Of a DNA stretch of 64,000 bases, positions 17,291 to 29,612 are shown piece by piece; the first letter of the stretch is position 1; each line of letters starts with the position of its first letter. Made by a program: the position numbers and the translations under genes. The notes beneath the pieces were generated by a model. It worked only from the letters and a program-made list of their open reading frames with translations, was not told where the DNA came from and did not search any database. Where the stretch lies: positions 124,001-188,000 of the forward strand of contig NZ_JAEPBG010000010.1 of NCBI RefSeq assembly GCF_016632335.1, read 5' to 3'. The stretch is from Noviherbaspirillum pedocola (GTDB lineage Bacteria; Pseudomonadota; Gammaproteobacteria; Burkholderiales; Burkholderiaceae_D).

Positions 17291-18049
17291 TCAGCGATTC
17301 AGTGCGAAGGCCACCGGCTGGACGTACCAGGTCGCGACCGGCTCGTCGCCGCGACGCGCCGGTAGGTAGCGCCAGTTCCGCACTGCCTGCAGCGCGGCTT
17401 CATCGAGACGATCAAAGCCGCTCGATTGCCTGAGCCGGACTTCGCCGACGCTGCCGTCGGCAAGGATGTGCACATCGAGCAGCACCCGGCCTTCTTCGCG
17501 CAGGCGGCGCGACAGCGGCGGATAGGCCGCCGGCTGGTTCAGCGCCGAGGCATCGCTGCGCGGCGGCGTCATTGCTGCCGGAGCGGCTGGCGCAGCAGGG
17601 GCGGCCGCAGGCATTGACGCCTGGCGGGACGCGACATCTTCCGAAGGCGCTGCCGCTTGCTGTGCGGGCGCGGCGGGGGCCGGTGCGGGAGCGGTTTCCT
17701 GCGGCCTGGAGACTGACGGCGTCGCCTGCGGCTTGGGCGCAGCCTGAGGCTTTGGTTTGAGCGGACGCGGCCTTGCCTGTTGCGGCCGCAGCTTGGTCGG
17801 CTGAGCCGGTTCTTCTCGGGGCGCGGGTGGCGCGGCGGATGCCTGGCTTGCTGGCTGCTTCGGCGGCAGCAGTATGCCGACCACCGACGGCGGCGTCGGC
17901 ACGGGCACGGGTGGCTCCGTACTGGCGCCGTGCCAGGCGAGCGCGGCGCCAAGCAGCGCTGCATGCACTGCGATCACGCCGGCCAGCCAGACACCGCCGC
18001 GCGCCTCAGGTGAGCCTGCATCGCTTGCGGAAGGTGTCGGTGCTGCCAT
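17291..18049 (-). CDS. tonB: energy transducer TonB
   Basis: A 252-residue TonB: an N-terminal anchor (VWLAGVIAVHAALLGAALAW, residues about 17-36), a long Pro/Ala/Lys-rich spacer across the periplasm, and a C-terminal domain with YPPLSRRLREEGRVLLDVHI and SGFDRLDEAALQAVRNWRY. The chosen ATG 18049 lacks a strong ribosome-binding site; a GTG overlapping the PepSY stop (ATGTGA near 18073-18078) would add ten residues and couple the two genes. It transmits the ExbBD force to the receptor. Confidence 0.9.
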   Translation of the reverse strand: MAAPTPSASDAGSPEARGGVWLAGVIAVHAALLGAALAWHGASTEPPVPVPTPPSVVGILLPPKQPASQASAAPPAPREEPAQPTKLRPQQARPRPLKPKPQAAPKPQATPSVSRPQETAPAPAPAAPAQQAAAPSEDVASRQASMPAAAPAAPAAPAAMTPPRSDASALNQPAAYPPLSRRLREEGRVLLDVHILADGSVGEVRLRQSSGFDRLDEAALQAVRNWRYLPARRGDEPVATWYVQPVAFALNR

Positions 18050-18072
18050 CGTCGCTATCCGTGCCTGCGGCT

Positions 18073-18768
18073 TCACATGCTCTGCATCGCGAACACGATG
18101 CCCAGCACCAGCGAAGTCATGCCGATGGTGGCGCCGACCATGCGTCGACGGTTCATCCCCGCCCACAGCAGCACGCCGGTGACGGATAGCAGCACCATGC
18201 CGCCGGCGATGGTATCGGCCAGCAGAATCCAGGCCACGCCGACGCCGGCGGCCTTGTGCAGGTTGTTGAGCATGCCGAAGACATTGTTCTCGTTGCGCTT
18301 CACATTGACGTAGCCGTTGCCGACCCAGTATTCGACCTGGGCATTGGCGCGCGGCGTGGAAAACATGCCGCTCCAGCGTTCCGGCTGCTTGACCGTGCGC
18401 TCGCCCCAGGCCACCGGGCGGCTGGGTTCCTTGCGCACCCGGTTGGCGGGCTGGTCGTAATGCAGCTCCTTCTGCAGCCAGTCCATCATCGCCTGCGGGC
18501 TCGCCGGCGCCGGGTCGGGCAGCGGTATCTGTACGCTCGATTCCTGCGTTTGCGCGGCCGGGATCTTCATCACCGCGCGATGGTTCTGCAGCACGCCGGT
18601 CACGCCGAACAGCAGGCCGGCCGCGGCGCCCCACAGGCCGATCCAGCTGTGAGTCTTGCGCAGCCATTTGAGGAAGACGCCGCGGCGCTGATTCGATGCG
18701 GCGGTGGGACGTGGAGGCGCGGCTCGGGTTGGCGTGATGGCGCGTTCTTCGTATTCGGTTTCGGACAT
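18073..18768 (-). CDS. PepSY-associated membrane protein of the iron operon
   Basis: A 231-residue protein with the arrangement of short PepSY/iron-regulated membrane proteins: basic cytoplasmic start, TM in HSWIGLWGAAAGLLFGVTGVLQNHR, a periplasmic part, then NLHKAAGVGVAWILLADTIAGGMVLLSVTGVLLW and a last helix ending FAMQSM. Histidines in the helices (THSW, NLHK) suggest haem or metal contact, as in ferric-siderophore reductase-like PepSY proteins. ATG 18768 (MSETEYEER) is taken because the upstream extension only translates the REP. Between piuC and tonB, it probably helps reduce imported iron. Confidence 0.8.
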   Translation of the reverse strand: MSETEYEERAITPTRAAPPRPTAASNQRRGVFLKWLRKTHSWIGLWGAAAGLLFGVTGVLQNHRAVMKIPAAQTQESSVQIPLPDPAPASPQAMMDWLQKELHYDQPANRVRKEPSRPVAWGERTVKQPERWSGMFSTPRANAQVEYWVGNGYVNVKRNENNVFGMLNNLHKAAGVGVAWILLADTIAGGMVLLSVTGVLLWAGMNRRRMVGATIGMTSLVLGIVFAMQSM

Positions 18769-18798
18769 GGTTCTTGCAAAGGAAAGTGGGTATGGAGC

Positions 18799-18870
18799 CG
18801 TAGGGTGGGCGCCAGCCCACGCGTCTGCCTGATCAAAGGACGGACCGCGTGGGCTGGCGCCCACCCTACG
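18799..18870. repeat. REP-like palindrome (GTGGGC type), copy 4
   Basis: CGTAGGGTGGGCGCCAGC at the left pairs with GCTGGCGCCCACCCTACG at the right, with CCCACGCG and CGCGTGGG continuing the arm, a nearly perfect 24-bp stem. It shares the GTAG ends with copies 1-3 but has a different core. It lies inside the iron operon between piuC and the PepSY gene. Confidence 0.87.
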
Positions 18871-18885
18871 GGGTCATTCAAATCG

Positions 18886-19572
18886 TCAGGTCTCGCTCCA
18901 CATGCGCAGCAGGTTGTGATAGCAGCCGGTCAGCCGCAGCACCGCGGCTTCGTCGCCGCCGGTGCGGTTCAGATGCTGGATGGCGCTGTCCATGTCGAAC
19001 AGCATCGTGCGCTGGCCATCGTCGCGCACCAGGCTCTGGACCCAGAAAAAGGACGCCAGCCGCGCGCCGCGCGTCACCGGGTTCACGCGATGCAGGCTGG
19101 TGGCCGGGTAGACGATCATGTCGCCGGCCGGCAGCTTCACCGATTGCGTGCCATAGGTGTCTTCGATCAGCAGCTCACCGCCTTCGTAGTCCTCGGGTGC
19201 GTTGAGAAACAGCGTGGCCGAGATATCGGTGCGTATCTTCAGCGCGCTGCCCGGCAACAGCCGCACCGCGCCATCGACATGGGCGCCGAAGTGCATGCCT
19301 TCCTCATAGCGGTTGAACAGCGGCGGATAGATGCGCGACGGCAGTGTGGCGCTGATGAACAGCGGATGGCGTTCGAGCGCGGCAAGGATCGCATCGCCGA
19401 GTTCATGCGCCAGCGGCGAGGCTTCATCGATCTGGCTGTTGTACTTGACCCTGGCGCCCTGGTGGCCGGCGGTGGCGCGGCCATGGACCCAGGGCGCATC
19501 GGCATGCATGAGCTTTGCGCGCATGGCGCGCAGCGTGTCGGCATCGAGAACCTGCGGTATGCGCAGCAGCAT
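18886..19572 (-). CDS. piuC: Fe(II)/2-oxoglutarate-dependent dioxygenase PiuC (PKHD-type hydroxylase)
   Basis: A 228-residue cytoplasmic dioxygenase. The iron ligands are seen in [10 protein letters not shown] (HxD) and in [10 protein letters not shown] (distal His), with a following GARLASFFW containing the 2-oxoglutarate Arg. YbiX/PiuC proteins are almost always encoded next to a catecholate siderophore receptor, as here. ATG 19572 has AAGGAAC upstream. The exact substrate in this family is unsettled; a role in processing imported siderophores is usually proposed. Confidence 0.92.
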   Translation of the reverse strand: MLLRIPQVLDADTLRAMRAKLMHADAPWVHGRATAGHQGARVKYNSQIDEASPLAHELGDAILAALERHPLFISATLPSRIYPPLFNRYEEGMHFGAHVDGAVRLLPGSALKIRTDISATLFLNAPEDYEGGELLIEDTYGTQSVKLPAGDMIVYPATSLHRVNPVTRGARLASFFWVQSLVRDDGQRTMLFDMDSAIQHLNRTGGDEAAVLRLTGCYHNLLRMWSET

Positions 19573-19586
19573 CGCGTTGTTCCTTT

Positions 19587-21758
19587 CTAGAAGCGGTAGG
19601 TGCCGGTCAGCAGCGCCGCGCGACCGATTTCCGGCACGGCGCGGCCGCCGTCCGAAGCAATCGCAGCGACGTAGTCGCGCCGGTCGGTCAGGTTCAGCAG
19701 GTTCAGCCGCAAGTCGTATTTCGGCTGGTGATAGGCCAGCATTGCGTCCCAGCGCAGGTAGCTGCCGATGGCCGAGGTATTGGTGTTGTTGGCATAGCGG
19801 TTCGACAGATAGGTCGCGCCGCCGCCGGTTTCCCATGCCGGCGTGAGCTTGTAGCTGGTCCACAGCGTGGCGCTGCTTTTCGGCGTATTGGCCGGCACCC
19901 TGCCCTGGGTATTCTCGAAGGCGGCAGCCTGCACGATCTCGGCATTGAGCCAGGTGTAGCCGCCGAAGACCTGCCATTTCGGCGTAATGCGGCCGGCCAC
20001 ACCGATCTCGACGCCATTGACGCGGACGTCGCCATCGAGCTGGTACACGCCGGTGGCAACCTGGGTGCGCGCATTGGTCTTCTCGATGCGGAACAGCGCC
20101 GAGTTCAGCGACAGGTTGCCATCCAGCAGATCCCATTTGGCGCCGACTTCGACCGAGCGGTTCTTTTCCGGATCGAGGTTCTGCTGGCCGGTGGTCACGG
20201 TGAGCTGCTCCAGCGAGGGATTGAACGAGGTGCCGTAGGACGCGTAATACGACTGCGTGTCGCTGGGCTGATAGATCGCGCCGGCGCGCACGCTGGTGAA
20301 GTTCACCGTCTGGCTGGCCGACGGCACGACCGTATTGCCTGCAGTGTTGGCGCTGTTGATGCTGTTGCTGATGCCGGCGCGGTAACGGTCCCAGCGCAGG
20401 CCGCCCACCAGCTTCCATTGCTTGCTGAGTTCCAGCGTGTCGTTCGCATAGGCGGCGATGGTGGTGGCGCCGGTCTGCGCGAGATTGCCGACCGTGCTTC
20501 TTGATGTGGATGGCGTATCGGCATAGACCGGACCCTGCACCGGCATGATCGGCAGATTGTTGCGGCTGTAGGCCTGGTTGTTGTAGTTCTCGTGGCCGAG
20601 TTCGACGCCGGCGATCAGCGTGTGCTTGAACGCTCCGGTGTTGAACTTGCTGATCACATCGGTCTGGTTGAACAGCGATTCATCGGTGAGGTCGCGGTCG
20701 CGGCTGGAATAGCGCAGGTAGAGCGATGACAGCGGCAGGCTGGTGGCATTGCCGGTGGCGGTGTTGAGCGCGGTGAAGCTGTTGCCATTGAGCGTGCCGA
20801 TGGCGTTGGGTGCGACGACGCGTGAATCGATGTTGTAGCGGCTGAACTGCGTCTGATTGCGCAGCGTCGTCGTCGGGCTGAGCTTGTGCTCGACGCGCGC
20901 GGAAAGCGTGGTCACGTCCTGCACCACGCGGCTGTCGGTAGTGCCGTAGTAATTGTCGCGGCGCACATCGGTGGGCCGGCCGTTGACGGTCAAGAAGCCG
21001 TAGTCCGGCATGTCGCGGTTGTGCTGGATGAGCGCCGACAGCGTGATTTCGGTCGGCGTGCCGATGCCGAGACGCAGCGAAGGCGCGATGCCGAAATCCT
21101 GGTTGTTGATCACATCGCGTGTGGTGCTGGTGTCCTGCGCCATCAGGTTCAGCCGGAAAGCCGAGGTATCGGACAGCACGTGGTTCAGATCGGCGGTGCT
21201 GCGCAGATAGCTGTTGGTGCCGACGGTGGCCGAGACTTCATGCGCCTCGCGCAGCGTCGGCTGCTTGCTGACCTGGTTGATCACGCCGCCGGTGGAGCCG
21301 CGTCCGAACAGCATCGACGACGGTCCCTTCAGCACTTCCACCGATTCCAGATCAAAGATGTCGCGGTAATACTGGCCGCGGTCGCGCATGCCGTCGAGGT
21401 AGATGTCGGTGCGCGCGGTGAAGCCGCGCAGGTTGATGTTATTGCCGATCTGTCCGCCCTCGGCCGCGCCCAGTGTGATGCCGGGCACATTGCGTAGCGC
21501 ATCGGAAAGCGAGGCCGCGCCTTGGGCATCGAGCACCGCGCGGTTGACCACGGTGACGGACTGCGGAATGTCGCGCAGCGCGGTCGGCACCTTCGCGCCA
21601 ACGCTGGATGTGGCTGGCGCGTAATCATCGGTCGGCGCTTCGCCGCTGATTCTGACTTCGGGCAACGCCGTGGCCGGTGCTGTTTGTTGAGCGCTTGCGG
21701 CGAGCGGATGCGCGCTCCAGATCATGGCGAGCGCGAGCGCGAGAGGGGTCCTGTTCAC
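19587..21758 (-). CDS. fiu: TonB-dependent catecholate siderophore receptor (Fiu type)
   Basis: A 723-residue outer-membrane receptor: signal peptide 1-23 (ending ASAQ), plug domain with [29 protein letters not shown], and [28 protein letters not shown], then a 22-strand barrel ending in the aromatic TGTYRF. The start is a GTG at 21758 with AGGAAG upstream, as no ATG fits. First gene of the Fur-controlled fiu-piuC-pepSY-tonB-exbB-exbD unit. Fiu-type receptors import monomeric catechol-iron complexes; the precise ligand cannot be read from sequence. Confidence 0.9.
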   Translation of the reverse strand: MNRTPLALALAMIWSAHPLAASAQQTAPATALPEVRISGEAPTDDYAPATSSVGAKVPTALRDIPQSVTVVNRAVLDAQGAASLSDALRNVPGITLGAAEGGQIGNNINLRGFTARTDIYLDGMRDRGQYYRDIFDLESVEVLKGPSSMLFGRGSTGGVINQVSKQPTLREAHEVSATVGTNSYLRSTADLNHVLSDTSAFRLNLMAQDTSTTRDVINNQDFGIAPSLRLGIGTPTEITLSALIQHNRDMPDYGFLTVNGRPTDVRRDNYYGTTDSRVVQDVTTLSARVEHKLSPTTTLRNQTQFSRYNIDSRVVAPNAIGTLNGNSFTALNTATGNATSLPLSSLYLRYSSRDRDLTDESLFNQTDVISKFNTGAFKHTLIAGVELGHENYNNQAYSRNNLPIMPVQGPVYADTPSTSRSTVGNLAQTGATTIAAYANDTLELSKQWKLVGGLRWDRYRAGISNSINSANTAGNTVVPSASQTVNFTSVRAGAIYQPSDTQSYYASYGTSFNPSLEQLTVTTGQQNLDPEKNRSVEVGAKWDLLDGNLSLNSALFRIEKTNARTQVATGVYQLDGDVRVNGVEIGVAGRITPKWQVFGGYTWLNAEIVQAAAFENTQGRVPANTPKSSATLWTSYKLTPAWETGGGATYLSNRYANNTNTSAIGSYLRWDAMLAYHQPKYDLRLNLLNLTDRRDYVAAIASDGGRAVPEIGRAALLTGTYRF

Positions 21759-21905
21759 GTTTTTCTTCCTGTTTGCCGGACTGATCGCGTGTCGCAGGCG
21801 GCCGCGTGCAGTGCTTCACGCGTGCGTTCCGTGCGCTTTTCCTTCCCGCTCTGCCCAGCTTTGTTTGTAATGGTGATTCGAGCAACAATGTGCAGCGATT
21901 CTAAA

Positions 21906-21943
21906 TGCGAATGGTTCTCAAGTAAACATGAGAATTATTCTCA
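21906..21943 (-). promoter_or_regulatory. two Fur boxes upstream of the iron operon
   Basis: A perfect 7-1-7 inverted repeat TGAGAATTATTCTCA occupies 21929-21943, and a related TGCGAATGGTTCTCA occupies 21906-21920. Both match the TGAnAAT-n-ATTnTCA Fur pattern, with centres 23 bp apart (about two turns), allowing two Fur dimers. They lie 150-185 bases before the receptor start. Repression by iron-loaded Fur is expected. Confidence 0.87.
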
Positions 21944-22232
21944 ATATGATCGGTGACAAGCAGGCAGGGAAGACACGCAGGGAAATACGTCGGAGTCAGG
22001 CTGGGATAGCGGCGGAAGAACCGGGGCGGAAAAGCGCGATCGCGCCTGACCGCAAGGCTGGGCGATCTTCTGGAGTCAGTAGCAGGTGGTAATGCCGCAA
22101 CGATGGCATTCGGCGAGGTGAAGCAATGGTTGATCAAACGGTAGGCGGCCCACGCCGGGCGGCGATGCATTGCCCGGCGCGGATGCCGCAATCCCGCTCG
22201 TCAACGGCGGCGGGAACGCGGACAGGAGACGC
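21944..22232. other. intergenic stretch between the iron operon promoter and the catalase gene end
   Basis: No gene is supported. Open frames on either strand lack ribosome-binding sites and family similarity. The stretch separates two minus-strand units: the catalase gene ends at 22233 on its right-hand reading side, and the iron operon promoter lies at its left. No clear terminator was found. Confidence 0.5.
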
Positions 22233-23153
22233 TCAGGCAGTCGGATTGCCGGTGCCGTCGGCGGTCGTGCCGCTGCCGCCTTCCTTGCCCTTCTTCAGCT
22301 CTGCGCCGGTCAGCGGATCGGCGGTCGGGTCGGACTTGGTGCGCAGCGCCATCTGTTCCACCGTGGCGGCTTCCGCGGTCGACAATTTCACGCTGCCTTC
22401 GCCACTGCCGCCGTCCACGGCCATCTGTTTTTCGCGCTCGGAGACGAACTGCCATTGCTCGCCCTGGTTCCACGGACCACGACGCTCCGGCTCGCCCTGC
22501 GACATGTTGAAGTAGACATTGGTGAAGCGCGCATCGCCCGGCATTTTCCCCGGCGGGAAGTTCGGCTCCATCGCATACAGCGCCTTCTCGAAGGACTTCT
22601 GATGCGCGATCTCACGCGTCATCAGGAAACCGAGCGCTTCCTTCACGCCGGGGTCCTCGGTCAGCGCGATCAGGCGCTCATAGACGATCTTGGCGCGCGC
22701 CTCGGCAGCGATATTGGAGCGCAGGTCAGCGCTCGGCTCGCCGATCGTGTCGATATAGGCCGCGGTCCAGGGCACGCCGGCGGAGTTGACCAGCGGCGGT
22801 CCGCCGCCATACAGCACCTGGGTCAGATGGCTGTCGTTGCCTGCCCCGGTGATGGACCGATACAACTCGCCCTCTTCTTCCACCGCCTCGGACAGCCGGC
22901 CCTTGGCGCCCTTGTTCAGCATCGCCACGATGGTGCCGATGACCTCGAGGTGACTCAGCTCCTCGGTGGCGATATCAAACAGCATGTCCTTGCGGCCGGG
23001 ATCATCCTCGCCGATGGCCTGGGTGAAATAGCGGCAGGCCGCGGCCAGTTCGCCCTGCGGGCCGCCGAATTGCTCGAGCATCAGGTTGGCCAGTCCGGGA
23101 TTGGTTTCACTCACCCGGACCGTGTACTGCAGACGCTTGTTGTGTGCAAACAT
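22233..23153 (-). CDS. manganese catalase
   Basis: A 306-residue di-manganese catalase of the ferritin-like fold, converting hydrogen peroxide to water and oxygen. Metal-ligand regions are visible: GPQGELAAACRYF, DIATEELSHLEVIGT, NIAAEARAKIVYERL and TREIAHQKSFEKAL. The C-terminal 50 residues are a Gly/Thr/Ser-rich tail. ATG 23153 follows TGGAGAGAAGA. No signal peptide. It is a monocistronic minus-strand gene and probably part of the general stress complement. Confidence 0.93.
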   Translation of the reverse strand: MFAHNKRLQYTVRVSETNPGLANLMLEQFGGPQGELAAACRYFTQAIGEDDPGRKDMLFDIATEELSHLEVIGTIVAMLNKGAKGRLSEAVEEEGELYRSITGAGNDSHLTQVLYGGGPPLVNSAGVPWTAAYIDTIGEPSADLRSNIAAEARAKIVYERLIALTEDPGVKEALGFLMTREIAHQKSFEKALYAMEPNFPPGKMPGDARFTNVYFNMSQGEPERRGPWNQGEQWQFVSEREKQMAVDGGSGEGSVKLSTAEAATVEQMALRTKSDPTADPLTGAELKKGKEGGSGTTADGTGNPTA

Positions 23154-23346
23154 TCTTCTCTCCAGTCACTATTGATCGCTTCAGGATCGACGAGCTCGAA
23201 ACTCACGCCGATTGAGGACACCATAGTCAGCCCGACTGGAGAGCTGTATAGGAAGGGTTCTTCTTTACATGTAGGAGAAGCCCTGAGGGAGCACGGGCAA
23301 CATTGCGCTCGGGATAGAAGACGACACGGCGGCGTACGCAGTCGGA

Positions 23347-24642
23347 TTACAGCAAGGGCCCGAGCCAGGACGCCACTTTCTCCATCGCCTTTTCCTGCAG
23401 CGGCCGTCGCAACCATTCCTCGTAACTCACGCGATGCGAGTGCTTCAAATCTTCATCGAAGGCGACGATCTGCCGCTGCGCGAAGTCGCGGTCATACACA
23501 TTCAGGTTCGCTTCATCGTTCAGCTCGAAGGAACGGTTGTCGAAGTTGGTCGAGCCGACCGACACCAGCAAACCATCGACGATCATCACCTTGCAGTGAT
23601 ACATCGTCGGCTCGTATTCGCTGATCTCGGCGCCGGCCTTGAGCAACTCGCCCCACATGCCGCGCGAGGAGCGGCGCACCGCTTCCACATCGATATGCTT
23701 GCCGGGCGTGATGATCTGCACTTTCACACCGCGCTTCATTGCATCGACCAGCGCGTTGCGCGTCATCTCGTCCGGCACGAAATAGGATGCCGACAGCCGT
23801 ATGCTTTCCTTGGCCGCGGTGATGGCAAGCAGATACATCAGATGCATGCTCTCGCTGCCGCCTTCCTGCGAGCTGCTGAACATCTGCGCGCGCATGTTGC
23901 CTACCGGCGCGATCTCGGGGAAATAATCGTCGCCATGCAATACCTTGCCGGTGGTCTTGGTCCAGTTGTCCATGAACACTGCCTGGACCTGCCCGACCAC
24001 CGGGCCTTCGACGCGGTAATGCGAATCGCGCCAGTGATCCGGGTCCTGCGCATGGCCTGTCCAGTCCGGCGCGATGCCGACGCCGCCGGTGAAGCCGATG
24101 CGGCCGTCGACGATCAACAGCTTGCGATGGGTGCGGTTGTTCATGCGCCCGAGGTTGTACCAGCGCAGCGGATGGTATTTGCGCACCTCCACGCTAGAGC
24201 GCTGCATGGTCTCCATTTCATCGTCGCTCATCTTGCTGCTGCCCACGGCATCGATCAGCAGATGCACCTTGACGCCGGCGCGCGCGCGCTCGGCCAGCGC
24301 ATCGGCGAACTGCTTGCCGATGGTGCCGGACCAGTAGATATAGGTTTCGAAATTGATGTTCTTCTTCGCGCCGCGTATCGCCTCCAGCATCGCGGGGAAG
24401 ATCTGGTCGCCGTTCAGCAATTCCTGCGCCGCGTTGCCGCTGACCATGGGCGGACCGAGCAGGATGCCCAGCGAGCGCTGGAAGGCCGGGTCTTCGATCG
24501 AATACAGCCGCGGAATTTCCTGCCGCACTTCCTTCTCGTTCGGCGCGAAATTCAAGACCACGAGCGTGGCCAGCAGCGTCAGCAGCACGCTGACGACGGC
24601 GATCAAAACCTTCTTGCGAGTGGTGAGCGGTTTGCGCTGCAT
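23347..24642 (-). CDS. phospholipase D-family cardiolipin synthase
   Basis: A 431-residue membrane-anchored enzyme. Residues 11-31 form one hydrophobic anchor (VLIAVVSVLLTLLATLVVLNF). Two HKD motifs follow: HRKLLIVDGRIGFTGG and HCKVMIVDGLLVSVGS, each with a following NxxxRSF/GG element, as in bacterial ClsA/ClsB. It condenses phosphatidylglycerol (or PG with PE) into cardiolipin. It is encoded 141 bases downstream of metH on the same strand, with its start at ATG 24642. Which Cls class it belongs to needs a tree. Confidence 0.88.
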   Translation of the reverse strand: MQRKPLTTRKKVLIAVVSVLLTLLATLVVLNFAPNEKEVRQEIPRLYSIEDPAFQRSLGILLGPPMVSGNAAQELLNGDQIFPAMLEAIRGAKKNINFETYIYWSGTIGKQFADALAERARAGVKVHLLIDAVGSSKMSDDEMETMQRSSVEVRKYHPLRWYNLGRMNNRTHRKLLIVDGRIGFTGGVGIAPDWTGHAQDPDHWRDSHYRVEGPVVGQVQAVFMDNWTKTTGKVLHGDDYFPEIAPVGNMRAQMFSSSQEGGSESMHLMYLLAITAAKESIRLSASYFVPDEMTRNALVDAMKRGVKVQIITPGKHIDVEAVRRSSRGMWGELLKAGAEISEYEPTMYHCKVMIVDGLLVSVGSTNFDNRSFELNDEANLNVYDRDFAQRQIVAFDEDLKHSHRVSYEEWLRRPLQEKAMEKVASWLGPLL

Positions 24643-24783
24643 AGGCCTGAATCCATGGCGCCGCGATGGCGCCGCATGGATTGCGGCGCATTTCGCGGCA
24701 GGATTTCAGCTTAGCAGCGCATGGGCAGCCGGGAATTGCGTGCAATCCAGCTTCGCTCCGGCGTGCACGCCGGCGGCGAACGC

Positions 24784-28527
<3,744 letters not shown>

Positions 28528-28554
28528 GTGGCTACTCGCAAGAATTCGGAAATG

Positions 28555-28588
28555 AAAAAACCCGGCTGCAAAGCGGGGCCGGGTTTTT
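28555..28588 (-). terminator. leader terminator (attenuator) in front of metH
   Basis: An 11-bp stem (AAAAACCCGGC with GCCGGGTTTTT) with an 11-base loop, followed on the minus strand by six U residues. It ends only 28 bases before the metH ATG, leaving no room for a promoter, so metH transcripts must pass through it. The loop CCGCUUU (28576-28570) is complementary to AAAGCGG (28599-28593) at the 3' end of the aptamer. Confidence 0.88.
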
Positions 28589-28592
28589 CGGT

Positions 28593-28679
28593 CCGCTTTA
28601 GCTGCATTTATTGGGATAGGTGCTGGAAGATGTCCCGCGCCCGCAAGCTGGGTTTGACTTTGCAATCAAATCGGCGCGG
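28593..28679 (-). promoter_or_regulatory. SAM-II-like riboswitch upstream of metH
   Basis: On the minus strand a 7-bp P1 helix (CCGCGCC 28679-28673 with GGCGCGG 28641-28635) encloses GAUUU, AAACC and UUGC, in the order of SAM-II loop 1, and is followed by AAUAAAUGCAGCUAAAG, nearly identical to the conserved 3' strand of the SAM-II pseudoknot. Two small hairpins appear inserted: UUUGA/UCAAA in loop 1 and GGGA/UCCC between P1 and the 3' strand. With SAM bound the 3' strand would be locked in the pseudoknot and the downstream terminator would form, switching metH off. Recognised by eye, not by covariance search. Confidence 0.82.
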
Positions 28680-28684
28680 CAAAA

Positions 28685-28690
28685 ATTATA
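28685..28690 (-). promoter_or_regulatory. -10 element of the metH leader promoter
   Basis: TATAAT on the minus strand, whose expected start site (about 28679-28678) coincides with the first bases of the riboswitch P1 helix. The -35 region is poor. It lies in the 200-base gap after the hydrolase gene end. Confidence 0.6.
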
Positions 28691-28728
28691 CGTGAATTCA
28701 GCACATTGCCCGCCGCGCCGGCCATGCG

Positions 28729-29565
28729 TCATGCCGCGGCGCAGGCGGACACGCGCGCTTCATCGAGTTTCAGGCTCAGGCATTTGGCCGAGCCGCCGGC
28801 CTTCATGAATTCGCCCAGTGGCGTCTGATGCACCCGGAAACCGTGCGCCGCCAAGGCGGCGATCAGCGTATCCGAGGCGCGGTTGAGGATGATGTCGCGG
28901 CCGATGTTGATCGCGTTGCAGGCGAAATCCTGCGCATCTTCATGATCGACGGCGATGCGCAGCGCGGGCGGCACCAGCGCGTCGATGCGTGCGCGCGATA
29001 TCGCATCGAAGGCAGACGGATGGTAGAGCAGCGCACCGCCGTCCAGCGGGCAGAAGCAGGTATCGAGATGGTAGAAGCGCGGATTGACCAATCCCAGCGG
29101 CTCGACTTCGACATCGAGCAGCCTGGCAATCGCCGCCGCCGCGGCGGCATCGGTGCGATGTCCATGGCCCATCCACAACAACGGCAGGCGCCGGTCGAAC
29201 AGCGCGTCGCCAGCACCTTCGAAGCGCAGGTCCTGCGGCAGCAGCCGCACGTCAAAGCCGTGTTCGGCAAACCATCTCTCGAAATGCGGCTCTTCCAGCC
29301 GGCGCTCGGGATGAAGAAAGCGCGACAGCACGCAGGTGCGTCCAAACACCAGGCCGGCATTCGCGGTGAACACCATGTCCGGCACACCCGGCGCGGCGGC
29401 GATGGTTTCGACGGTGGCGAAGCGCCGCAGCAGCGCGACGAGCGCATTCCACTGCCGGCTTGCGGCGGCATTGCTGCCATGCGCCACATTGCCTTCCATC
29501 CAGGGGTTGATCACATAGGCCACTTCGAAATGGCGCGGCGCGCACATCAGAATGCGTGGTTTCAT
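28729..29565 (-). CDS. amidinotransferase-fold hydrolase (arginine/dimethylarginine/citrulline hydrolase family, CtlX-like)
   Basis: A 278-residue guanidino-group-modifying enzyme. Typical segments are MCAPRHFEVAYVINPWM, PDMVFTANAG (substrate Asp), the catalytic His in FYHLDTCFCPL and the nucleophilic Cys in KAGGSAKCLSL near residue 265. The family includes dimethylargininase and the citrulline ureidase CtlX. It lies 47 bases downstream of rocD, so its product is probably ornithine, which rocD then deaminates. ATG 29565 follows AGGGAG. Substrate (arginine, methylarginine or citrulline) is not resolved. Confidence 0.83.
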   Translation of the reverse strand: MKPRILMCAPRHFEVAYVINPWMEGNVAHGSNAAASRQWNALVALLRRFATVETIAAAPGVPDMVFTANAGLVFGRTCVLSRFLHPERRLEEPHFERWFAEHGFDVRLLPQDLRFEGAGDALFDRRLPLLWMGHGHRTDAAAAAAIARLLDVEVEPLGLVNPRFYHLDTCFCPLDGGALLYHPSAFDAISRARIDALVPPALRIAVDHEDAQDFACNAINIGRDIILNRASDTLIAALAAHGFRVHQTPLGEFMKAGGSAKCLSLKLDEARVSACAAA

Positions 29566-29612
29566 TTTTCGGCTCCCTTTTCCGGCCCGGGCGGCCGGCC
29601 TGATTCAGCAAC

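Noticed and set aside
28528-28700. Cobalamin riboswitch in front of metH
   Set aside because: The leader is too short and lacks the B12 box (GCCACTG) and surrounding conserved core; the SAM-II pattern fits better.
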